A stretch of 43,455 nt of DNA, taken from NCBI GenBank assembly GCA_036258315.1, contig DATADX010000006.1:1-43455 (forward strand), in the 5' to 3' direction. The translations under genes and the position numbers were made by a program. Numbering within the stretch: position 1 is the stretch's first letter; each line of letters opens with the position of its first letter. Source of the stretch: DASSYK01 sp036258315 (GTDB lineage Bacteria; Actinomycetota; Thermoleophilia; Solirubrobacterales; 70-9). Below the pieces are notes generated by a model. That model had not been told where the DNA came from, did no database searches, and saw only the letters and a program-made list of their open reading frames with translations. Of this stretch, positions 14,359 through 21,691 are shown piece after piece.

Positions 14359-15845
14359 TCGGGCCGCTCGAGATCTCGCTGGCGGTCGCCGCGCTCCTGA
14401 TCGGGGCGACGGGCACGTTCTCGCCGTGCGGGCTGTCCGTGATCGAGACGATCGGCCCGACCGGGCACTCCGGCGGGCGCCGGACGACGCTGGCGGCGTG
14501 CGCGGCGTTCCTGCCGGGCGCGATCGCCGGCGGGCTGGTTACGTTCGGCGCTCTCGCGGCGCTCGGGGAGTCGCTTCACGGCGCGGGGGGCAGGGCGGCC
14601 TACCTCGTCGCCGCGGGGCTCGCCGCGATCGCGGCGCTGCTCGAGCTGCGAGGGACGAGGATCGTTCCGCAGATCCGCCGCCAGCTCCCCGAGACCTGGC
14701 GCAGGGCGATGCCGATGCCGCTCGCGGCCGCCCTCTATGGAGTCCTGCTCGGGCTCGGCTTCACGACCTTCGTGCTCACGTTCGGGGTCTGGGCGCTCGC
14801 CGGGATCAGCGTCGCGATCGCCGAGCCGTGGCTGGGAGCGCTGCTCGGCGCCTGCTTCGGGCTCGGGCGCGCGATCCCGATCGTCGCGCTGGCGCCGCTG
14901 GCGGGCGGGCGGGCCGGGACCCGCGCGACCGAGCTGATCTGCGAGCGCCCCGGCGTCTACCTGGGCCTGCGCCGCGGTGATGCGGCAGTGCTCGCCGCCG
15001 CCGCGATCGCGCTCGCGGTCGTCCCCGTCAGCGCCGGCGCCCGAAGCGTCGCGGTCTCCGACGCGGCCGACCCGTCGGCGACGAGGGAGTCCCTCGCCTT
15101 CGAGCGCTCGGGCGGCGCAGCGGTGCTGCGGCGCGGCGCCGGCGAGATCCCGCTCGGCGGGACGGACCCGGCGATCGGCGGCGCCTACGTCGCCACGATC
15201 GCGGGCGACAGCGTCCGCCTGCTCGAGCGGTTCACGCTCGCTCCGGTCGCGCAGGTCCAGGCTCCCGGCGCGGATGCGGTCGCCGTCTCGAGCGGATGGC
15301 TCGCCTACCGCGCCCCCCTGCAGGGCGGGGGGGACGGGATCTTCGCGCGCAACATCTCCAACCCCGCGGCGCCGGGGCCGATCCTGGCCGTGGCAACGGT
15401 CGGCGGCCCGGCGCAGCTGAGCGCCCCCGGCCTCGGCGGCAGGAGCCTCGTCTACGCGGTCGCCCGCCCGAGCGGCAGCCGGATCGTCCATCGCGTGCTC
15501 GGCACCCGCAAGGGCCGCGCGGTCGCCCGCTCGGGCCGCGTGCTCCTGTTCAGCCCGGCGACCAAGGGCCGCCACCTCGCCTACGTCCGCACCGACGCGC
15601 GACGCAGCCGCCTCCTGATCCGGGGCATTCGCGCGCGCGGGCCCGGGAAGCTCCTCTTCTCCCTGAAGCGCTCGCGGGGGCAGCTCTGGTCGACCGCTTT
15701 GACCGAGCGCTTCGCCTTCGTCACCGTGATCGACCCGGGCGCCAACGGCGCTGCGGCGCGGATCGTGAAGGTGCGCCGCAAGAACGCGCGGCGCGCCCGC
15801 CTCGGCGGCCGGCCGCCCCGCGGCGGCGGCAATCACAGGTTCTAG
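14352..15845 (+). CDS. CcdA/MauF-like membrane protein fused to a propeller-like extracytoplasmic domain
   Basis: A 497-residue protein starting at GTG 14352 inside the end of the preceding gene (TTG 14355 is the next choice). Residues 8-228 hold about six membrane helices of the CcdA/DsbD-beta type. TM1 carries FSPCGLSVIETIGP with Cys26, but the partner position in the second half (LGFTTFVLTFG) has no cysteine; the only other candidate is Cys168. Residues 231 to about 475 are rich in short beta strands (GGAYVATIAG, SGWLAYRAP, RSLVYAVARP, GRHLAYVRT) suggesting five or six propeller blades. A basic end follows. MauF in mau operons is a membrane protein and MauB is a propeller, so this may combine both roles. 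That is inference. It shares CTAG with the convergent lipoprotein gene. Confidence 0.65.
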   Translation: MLIGPLEISLAVAALLIGATGTFSPCGLSVIETIGPTGHSGGRRTTLAACAAFLPGAIAGGLVTFGALAALGESLHGAGGRAAYLVAAGLAAIAALLELRGTRIVPQIRRQLPETWRRAMPMPLAAALYGVLLGLGFTTFVLTFGVWALAGISVAIAEPWLGALLGACFGLGRAIPIVALAPLAGGRAGTRATELICERPGVYLGLRRGDAAVLAAAAIALAVVPVSAGARSVAVSDAADPSATRESLAFERSGGAAVLRRGAGEIPLGGTDPAIGGAYVATIAGDSVRLLERFTLAPVAQVQAPGADAVAVSSGWLAYRAPLQGGGDGIFARNISNPAAPGPILAVATVGGPAQLSAPGLGGRSLVYAVARPSGSRIVHRVLGTRKGRAVARSGRVLLFSPATKGRHLAYVRTDARRSRLLIRGIRARGPGKLLFSLKRSRGQLWSTALTERFAFVTVIDPGANGAAARIVKVRRKNARRARLGGRPPRGGGNHRF

Positions 15846-16519
15846 CTGGGAGGAGTGAAGGCGCGCAGCGGCGGCTCGGGATAGCCGACCGCCCGGTAGA
15901 GCGTCGCGCTCGGCTTCGCGATCAGCCAGCGGCCGCCGACGCGCTCGAGGTAGACCACGTCCTCCTCGACGGAGGTGTACTTGCGGTCGGCGAACCGGTG
16001 GGTGACCGTCGCCGTGACCCGCGCCTCGTTCTCCCCCAGCGAGACAGCGGTGACCTCGACGATGTCGGTCCGCTTCCAGGCGGGCAGCCCCCCCTTGCGC
16101 CGGTGGCCGATCGAGCCGTCGAGCGAGGCCGCGCAGCCGCCCCGCCGCACCGGGAGCTCGCTGACCGGCAGCGCTCCCGGGGCGAGCACCGCGCACGTCG
16201 CGGCACCGTCGTGAGCATCCAGGGCGGCCACGTAGTCGCGCACGGCCTGGGTGGCCGCCGCCTCGTCGCCGGCCGGGAGCGCGGTCCCCTCGGTCCCGCC
16301 CTCGGGATCGGCCTCCGGGCTGGCCTCGCCGAAGCCGGGATCGCCGACGTCCGGACTCGTGCCGGTCGGGGCCGGCTCCGCCGGGGCCTCGCCAGCCGCC
16401 GGGGGAGCCGCCGCCTCGGTGGTGGAGGCGGGCTGGTCGTCGCCGCCGCCGCAGGCGGGCATCGCGAGCGCCATTCCCAAGGCCATCGCGGCAACGGCCG
16501 ATCGTCGTCCCGCCCTCAC
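15842..16519 (-). CDS. putative lipoprotein with NTF2-like domain
   Basis: A 225-residue exported protein. The signal segment AVAAMALGMALAMPAC ends in a cysteine followed by GGGDDQ, a plausible though imperfect lipobox (MPAC). A low-complexity Ala/Pro/Glu/Gly linker covers about 25-85. A compact domain follows, starting AAATQAVRDYVAALDAHDGAA and ending RWLIAKPSATLY, the pattern of an NTF2-like fold. I prefer the GTG at 16519, which has TAGCCT seven bases before it on the minus strand; an ATG at 16579 is an in-frame alternative that would add 20 residues. Function unknown; a surface-attached small-molecule or wall-binding role is possible. Its stop overlaps that of the convergent fusion gene. 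Confidence 0.7.
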   Translation of the reverse strand: MRAGRRSAVAAMALGMALAMPACGGGDDQPASTTEAAAPPAAGEAPAEPAPTGTSPDVGDPGFGEASPEADPEGGTEGTALPAGDEAAATQAVRDYVAALDAHDGAATCAVLAPGALPVSELPVRRGGCAASLDGSIGHRRKGGLPAWKRTDIVEVTAVSLGENEARVTATVTHRFADRKYTSVEEDVVYLERVGGRWLIAKPSATLYRAVGYPEPPLRAFTPPS

Positions 16520-16672
16520 GCGCTCCAGGCTAGTCGGGGACGCAGCCGGGGTTCCGTCGGGTGCTCCGCATAGGGTCATCGCGGTGCTGTCCGCTGCTAC
16601 CCTCGCGCCTCTGATTTGAGCCCGGCCCAGGCCAGCCAGGGTTCGGATCCTCCTCCCCGACCAAGGCGCGAG

Positions 16673-17584
16673 ATGGCGCACCTGAAGCCAGTTCCAGACC
16701 CGAAGCCCGACGCTCCCGTGCCGGGGGAGAAGCCCTCGATCGCCGAGCTCGAGCGCTACGCGACGGTCCTGCGGATGCACTGCGTCAGCATGCTCGCGGT
16801 CGCCAAGTCCGGTCACCTCGACAGCTCCCTGTCGGCCGCCGACATCGTCGCCGCCCTCTACTTCCGCGCCCTTCGCCACGACCCGTCGAACCCCGGTTGG
16901 CGCGAGCGCGACCGCTTCGTCCTCTCGAAGGGGCACGCGGCGCCGATCCAGTACGCGGCGCTCGCCGAGCACGGCTACTTCCCGGCCGAGGACCTCCAGG
17001 GCCTGCGCCAGATCGGCTCCCACCTCCAGGGCCACCCCGACATGCACCGCACCCCCGGAATCGAGGTCTCGACCGGTTCGCTCGGCCAGGGGCTGTCGAT
17101 GTCGGTCGGGATCTGCCTGGCGCTGCGGCTTGACGGCCTCTCGGACCAGGTGCACGTGTTCACCTTGATGTCCGACGGCGACTGCCAGGAGGGACAGAGC
17201 TGGGAGGGCGCAATGTCGGCAGCCCACTTCGAGATCCCGAACCTGACCGCGATCGTCGACTACAACCACCTCCAGACCGACGGCACCACCGAAGAGGTGA
17301 TGGACACCGGCGACGTGCGGGCGAAGTTCGAGGCCTTCGGCTGGGACGCGGTCGAGATCGACGGCCACGAGATGGGCGCGATCGTCGAGGCGCTCGAGCG
17401 CAGCCGCACCCTCGACCGCCCCGCGGCGATCGTCTGCCAGACGAAGAAGGGCCGCGGCGTCTCCTTCATGGAGGGCCGGTTCGGCTTCCACGGCAAGCCG
17501 CCGAACGCGGAGCAGGCCGACCAGGCGATGAAGGAGCTGGAGGCGACCTTGAAGACCCAGAACGAGGCGCTCGGGAGGGCCTGA
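16673..17584 (+). CDS. transketolase, N-terminal (TPP-binding) subunit
   Basis: First half of a split transketolase that moves two-carbon ketol units between sugar phosphates in the pentose phosphate pathway. The 303-residue protein has SKGHAAPIQYAALAEHGYF, the STGSLGQGLSMSVG motif and the thiamine diphosphate motif SDGDCQEGQSWEGA...DYNHLQTDG. The ATG at 16673 begins the normal polar N-terminus; a TTG at 16616 would add 19 proline-rich residues. TACCCT about 75 bases upstream (16597-16602) may be the -10. The C-terminal subunit follows after five bases and the two must form one enzyme. DXP synthase is unlikely because that enzyme is a single chain. Confidence 0.92.
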   Translation: MAHLKPVPDPKPDAPVPGEKPSIAELERYATVLRMHCVSMLAVAKSGHLDSSLSAADIVAALYFRALRHDPSNPGWRERDRFVLSKGHAAPIQYAALAEHGYFPAEDLQGLRQIGSHLQGHPDMHRTPGIEVSTGSLGQGLSMSVGICLALRLDGLSDQVHVFTLMSDGDCQEGQSWEGAMSAAHFEIPNLTAIVDYNHLQTDGTTEEVMDTGDVRAKFEAFGWDAVEIDGHEMGAIVEALERSRTLDRPAAIVCQTKKGRGVSFMEGRFGFHGKPPNAEQADQAMKELEATLKTQNEALGRA

Positions 17585-17589
17585 CGGCG

Positions 17590-18585
17590 ATGCCGCACAC
17601 GGCCGAGCCGAAGACCGATCCGATCGCGACCCGCCACGCTTACGGCGACGCGCTTGTCGCGCTCGGCGAGGCGCATCCCGAGGTTGTCGCGCTCGACGCC
17701 GACCTCGCCGTCTCCACCCAGTCGATGAAGTTCGGCAAGAAGTTCCCCGACCGCTTCTTCAACGTCGGCGCCGCCGAGGCGAACATGATGTCGATCTCCT
17801 CCGGGCTCGCCGCGACCGGCAAGATTCCCTATGCCTCGACGTTCGCGATCTTTGCCACCTCGCGCTCCTACGACCAGGTCCGGCTCGGGATCGCCCACAA
17901 TGAGCTCCCGGTCCGGATCGGCGCGAGCCATGGCGGCGTCTCGCTCGGGGAGGATGGCGCCTCGCACCAGATGATCGAGGACATCGCGCTGATGCGGGCG
18001 ATGCCGAAGATGCAGGTGATCGTCCCCGCGGACTACAACCAGGCCTACGCCGCCACCTACGAGTCCTTCGAGCACCCCGGTCCGATCTACATGCGCTTCG
18101 GCCGCCCGGCGACTCCGATCGTCTACGAGGACATCCCCGAGACGCTCGGCGACGGCGTGGACGTGCTGCGCGAGGGCAAGGACATCTCGATCTTCGCCTG
18201 CGGCCACATGGTCTGGCGCGCCCTCGACGCCGCCGAGACGCTCGAGCGCGAGGACGGGATCGAGGCCGAGGTCGTCAACGTCGCGATCGTCAAGCCGCTC
18301 GCCTCGAAGGCGATCCTGAAGTCGCTCGCGAAGACCGGCGTCGCCGTCACCGCCGAGGAGCACCGGATCACCGGCGGGCTCGGGGACGCGATCCGCCAGG
18401 TCGCCGCCGAGCAGCACCCCGTCCCCGTGTTCGCGCTCGGGATGCACGACGAGTTCGGCGTGTCCGGCACCGCGGAGGCGTGCATGGAGCACTTCGGCCT
18501 CACCGCGACCGGCATCCTCGACCTCGCCCGCGAGGCGATGGTGAAGAAGCCGCTCGTCCAGCACCCGCCGATCGCGAGCGCTTAG
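17590..18585 (+). CDS. transketolase, C-terminal (pyrimidine-binding and C) subunit
   Basis: Second half of split transketolase, 331 residues. It contains the pyrimidine-binding domain with the catalytic acid in RFFNVGAAEANMMSISSGLA, then SHGGVSLGEDGASHQMIED, the substrate-contact PGPIYMRFGRP, and the C-terminal Rossmann-like domain with TAEEHRITGGLGDAI. The ATG at 17590 is five bases after the stop of the N-terminal subunit, so expression is coupled one to one. The pyrophosphate half comes from the first subunit, and the active site forms at the interface. The gene is followed by a 103-base gap containing TACCCT (18640-18645), the probable -10 for ftsE. Confidence 0.93.
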   Translation: MPHTAEPKTDPIATRHAYGDALVALGEAHPEVVALDADLAVSTQSMKFGKKFPDRFFNVGAAEANMMSISSGLAATGKIPYASTFAIFATSRSYDQVRLGIAHNELPVRIGASHGGVSLGEDGASHQMIEDIALMRAMPKMQVIVPADYNQAYAATYESFEHPGPIYMRFGRPATPIVYEDIPETLGDGVDVLREGKDISIFACGHMVWRALDAAETLEREDGIEAEVVNVAIVKPLASKAILKSLAKTGVAVTAEEHRITGGLGDAIRQVAAEQHPVPVFALGMHDEFGVSGTAEACMEHFGLTATGILDLAREAMVKKPLVQHPPIASA

Positions 18586-18639
18586 CGGTTTCCTAAAGAC
18601 CGTGGTTGGGTTCTTGCGAGGGCGCGACTAATCGATCTC

Positions 18640-18645
18640 TACCCT
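18640..18645 (+). promoter_or_regulatory. -10 box TACCCT of the ftsE operon
   Basis: TACCCT with the downstream bases GTTG repeats the sequence before prfB. It lies 43 bases before the ftsE ATG. A possible -35 TTGCGA (18614-18619) is 20 bases upstream, a long spacer. Confidence 0.4.
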
Positions 18646-18688
18646 GTTGCACAGGTGAGGCGCCGTAGGGACGCCTTCGCTCCTCGGA

Positions 18689-19528
18689 ATGGCCAGACAT
18701 CAGACAAAGGCGCTTTCGCGCGGGCGCGAGCGGGCCGCTCGCCGTCCCGAGCACGTGACCGAGCGGCGCCCGAGGCCGCCGATCGTCGAGCTGCGCCGGG
18801 CGACCAAGATCTATCCGGGCGGCCACGTCGCGCTGGAGCGGGTCAGCCTCCGTGTCGACCGCGGGGAGTTCGTGTTCCTGGTCGGCCCGACCGGCTGCGG
18901 CAAGTCGACCCTGATCAAGCTCCTGATCCGGGAGCTGCAGCCGACCGAGGGCGAGGTGCTGATCGCCGGCCGCGACATCGCGACCCTGGGCCGCGACCGG
19001 ATCCCGCAGCTGCGCCGCCGGATCGGCACCGTCTTCCAGGACTTCAAGCTGCTCCCCGACCGCAACGTCTACGACAACGTCGCCTACGCCCTTCAGGTGA
19101 TCGGCGCCTCGCGCGGGGAGATCCGCAAGAAGGTCCCCGACGCCCTGCGCCTCGTCGGCCTCGCCGACAAGACCAAGAGCCTCCCCGATCAGCTCTCAGG
19201 CGGAGAGCAGCAGCGCCTCGCGGTCGCGCGCGCGTTCGTCAACCACCCGCCGCTGCTGCTCGCCGACGAGCCGACCGGGAACCTCGACCCGGCCACTTCC
19301 GTCGGGATCATGCAGCTGCTCTACCGGATCAACCGGACCGGGACCACCGTCTTCGTCGTCAGCCATGACCGCGAACTGGTCAACAAGATGCGCCGCCGCG
19401 TGATCGGTCTCGACCACGGCCGCGTCGTCCGCGACCAGTCGGCCGGCATGTACACCGACGAGGAGTCGACTCGCGAGTTCGCGGCCCGCGTCCGCGCCGA
19501 GCTGGGCGTCGAGGAAGAGCGCTACTAG
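18689..19528 (+). CDS. ftsE: cell-division ATP-binding protein FtsE
   Basis: Cytoplasmic ATPase of the FtsEX complex, which transmits ATP hydrolysis to peptidoglycan hydrolases at the septum. Walker A is GPTGCGKST, the Q-loop VFQDFKLLPDRNVYDNVA is typical of FtsE, the signature is LSGGEQQR, Walker B LLLADEPTGNLD and the H-loop VVSHD. At 279 residues it is longer than the usual 220-230, with about 30 basic residues before IVELRRATKIY and a tail after the ATPase core. A GTG at 18755 would remove the first 22 residues and is a real alternative. It is the first gene of a tight five-gene operon, with ftsX nine bases downstream. Confidence 0.94.
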   Translation: MARHQTKALSRGRERAARRPEHVTERRPRPPIVELRRATKIYPGGHVALERVSLRVDRGEFVFLVGPTGCGKSTLIKLLIRELQPTEGEVLIAGRDIATLGRDRIPQLRRRIGTVFQDFKLLPDRNVYDNVAYALQVIGASRGEIRKKVPDALRLVGLADKTKSLPDQLSGGEQQRLAVARAFVNHPPLLLADEPTGNLDPATSVGIMQLLYRINRTGTTVFVVSHDRELVNKMRRRVIGLDHGRVVRDQSAGMYTDEESTREFAARVRAELGVEEERY

Positions 19529-19537
19529 GCGGGCGGA

Positions 19538-20455
19538 ATGGGACGCGTGTTCTTCTTCATCGGCGAGGGGCTGCGCGCGCTGCGCCGCTCCGCCGCCCCC
19601 AGCGCCGCCGCGATCGTCACCGTCGCGGTGACGATGGTCCTGCTCGGCGTGCTCGTCCCCGTGATCCAGGCGACGAGCGGCAAGACCGAGGAGGTCCGCG
19701 ACCAGGTCAGCCTCAACGTCTATCTCTATGACGACGCGACCCCGGAGGAGACGACTGAGCTTGAGACGACGATCCAGGGCCTGCCGCACGTCGCCGAGGT
19801 CGAGTACGTCGACAAGGACGAGGCGATGGCGATCCTCCGGGATCGTCTCGAGGCGAAGGACCAGGAGGACCTGACCGCCCAGCTGCCCGGCGGCCACAAC
19901 CCGCTGCCGGCCTCGTTCAACATCAAGCCGGACGATCTCGACAACCTGCCGAGCATCAGCGCGGCGCTGATGCCGCCCGGCGCCGACGGGACGCCTCAGC
20001 CGATCAGCCCGGTGATCGAGGAGGTCGGCGAGTCGCGCGAGGAGGCGAACACGATCACCAAGGTCACCGGAGCGCTCAAGTGGGGCCTGACGATCGTCGC
20101 CGGTCTGCTCCTCGTCGCATCGCTGCTGCTAGTCGGCAACACGATCCGCCTCTCGATCTACGCGCGCCGTCGCGAGGTCGAGGTGATGCAGCTCGTCGGC
20201 GCGACCAACTGGTTCATCCGCTGGCCGTTCGTCGTCGAGGGGATCGTCTGCGGCCTGATCGGAGGCCTCGTCGCCGTCTTCATCCTGTTTCTCGGCAAGG
20301 AGACCGTCGTCGACCCGCTGGCCGACACGTTCAACCTCGTCACGGCCGAGAACACGATCGCCTTCACTAAGCTGACTGTCTTGCTGCTCCTAGCGGCCAT
20401 GACAGTCTCGGCGATCGGCAGTGGCTTGACGCTGCGCCGCTTCCTCCGCGTTTGA
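19538..20455 (+). CDS. ftsX: cell-division permease FtsX
   Basis: Membrane partner of FtsE, 305 residues. TM1 covers about residues 20-45, an extracytoplasmic domain (46-170) includes the conserved VSLNVYLYDDATPEE and VEYVDKDEA, and three further helices follow in the MacB/FtsX-type fold. The cytoplasmic coupling loop RRREVEVMQLVGATNWFIRWPFVVEG matches FtsX. The extracytoplasmic loop is the part that recruits hydrolases. The ATG lies nine bases after ftsE, and the TGA overlaps the TTG start of ctpA (TTGA). Confidence 0.94.
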   Translation: MGRVFFFIGEGLRALRRSAAPSAAAIVTVAVTMVLLGVLVPVIQATSGKTEEVRDQVSLNVYLYDDATPEETTELETTIQGLPHVAEVEYVDKDEAMAILRDRLEAKDQEDLTAQLPGGHNPLPASFNIKPDDLDNLPSISAALMPPGADGTPQPISPVIEEVGESREEANTITKVTGALKWGLTIVAGLLLVASLLLVGNTIRLSIYARRREVEVMQLVGATNWFIRWPFVVEGIVCGLIGGLVAVFILFLGKETVVDPLADTFNLVTAENTIAFTKLTVLLLLAAMTVSAIGSGLTLRRFLRV

Positions 20456-21681
20456 GCGCAGCCCTGCGGCCGTTCCTGGTGGCGGTTGTCGTGATCGTCG
20501 CTTTCTTCGTGGGCGCGAGCGCCGGCGAGCGCTCCAGCTCGTTCGGTGATTTCGCCGGCGGCCTGTTCGGCTCCGACGACGCCGAGCTGAGCTCCAACGC
20601 CCTCGATGTGATCACCGACAAGTACTTCCGCGAGGTCGACTCCGACGAGCTCAACGATGCCTCGGTCAGGGGGATGGTCGGCGACCTTCGTCAGCGCTTC
20701 GATGACCGCTTCTCGCACTACTTCGGGCCCGACGCCTACGCGCGCTTCAAGGAGTCCACCGAGGGCCGGTTCTCGGGGGTCGGGCTGACTGTCACCGAGG
20801 TGAAGCCGGGCCTTCGCGTCTCCACCGTGTTCGACGACTCCCCGGCGAAGCGGGCCGGGATCCGCGAGGGCGACATCATCACGGCGGTCGACGGCAAGTC
20901 GATCGCCGGCCAGGACTCGGACCTGGCGACCGCGGAGATCAAGGGGCCTCCGGGCACCGAGGTGACGCTGACCGTGATCCGCCCTCCGAGCGAGAACCCG
21001 CGCGACTACACGCTGACCCGCGCCGAGCTGTCCGTCCCCGCCGTCGAGTCGAAGCTGAATGAGGCCGGCGGGGTTCCGGTCGGCTACGTGCGGCTGCTCC
21101 AGTTCTCTGAGGGCGCCCACGGCGAGCTGCGCGACGCCGTCCGGCGGCTCGAGGGCCGGGGCGCCGAGGGGCTTGTCATCGACCTGCGCGGCAACGGTGG
21201 CGGGCTGCTCACCGAGGCCGTGCTCACGTCGAGCACCTTCGTCGAGGACGGCGTAATCGTCACGACCAAGGGCCGCACTCAGCCGGACCACACCTACGAG
21301 GCAGAGGGCGACGCGCTGCCGCCGCGGCCGATCGTTGTCCTGATCAACGGCGACACGGCCTCCGCCTCCGAGATCTTCACCGCCGCGCTCGACGACGCCG
21401 GGCTCGCCGACGTGGTCGGCGAGACCTCGTTCGGAAAGGGTGTCTTCCAGGAGGTGATCGAGCTCGACAACGGCGGCGCGCTCGACCTGACGGTGGGGGA
21501 GTACCTGACCCGCGACGGCGTCTCACTCGCCGGCAAGGGAATCGAGCCGGAGGTGCCGGCACGCGACATCCCGAAGACGAAGCCGGATGAGGGCCTCCAG
21601 AAGGCGCTCGAGGTGCTCGCGGCGGATCTCCCCGCCGGGGATGTATCCGGCACCGCTGCTCCGAAGCCGAGCGGCGAGTAG
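20452..21681 (+). CDS. ctpA: S41-family C-terminal processing protease (CtpA/CtpB-like)
   Basis: An exported serine protease with a Ser-Lys dyad, 409 residues. A signal anchor (about 6-24) is followed by an N-terminal helical cap, a PDZ domain (about 105-180, GVGLTVTEV...SPAKRAGIREGDIITAVDG) and the S41 core. The nucleophile serine is in NGDTASASEIF and the lysine in SFGKGVFQ. It starts at TTG, overlapping the ftsX stop by four bases. In Bacillus ctpB also adjoins ftsEX. The coupling suggests it processes FtsEX-linked wall enzymes, although no substrate is shown. The gene symbol is by family resemblance. Its TAG forms part of a TAGCGT box before rnr. Confidence 0.88.
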   Translation: MSAALRPFLVAVVVIVAFFVGASAGERSSSFGDFAGGLFGSDDAELSSNALDVITDKYFREVDSDELNDASVRGMVGDLRQRFDDRFSHYFGPDAYARFKESTEGRFSGVGLTVTEVKPGLRVSTVFDDSPAKRAGIREGDIITAVDGKSIAGQDSDLATAEIKGPPGTEVTLTVIRPPSENPRDYTLTRAELSVPAVESKLNEAGGVPVGYVRLLQFSEGAHGELRDAVRRLEGRGAEGLVIDLRGNGGGLLTEAVLTSSTFVEDGVIVTTKGRTQPDHTYEAEGDALPPRPIVVLINGDTASASEIFTAALDDAGLADVVGETSFGKGVFQEVIELDNGGALDLTVGEYLTRDGVSLAGKGIEPEVPARDIPKTKPDEGLQKALEVLAADLPAGDVSGTAAPKPSGE

Positions 21682-21691
21682 CGTCGGCGCG

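Noticed and set aside
14334..16196. Minus-strand open frame of 620 codons
   Set aside because: Antisense to the CcdA-propeller gene and out of frame with the lipoprotein; only Arg/Asp/Gly-rich low complexity.
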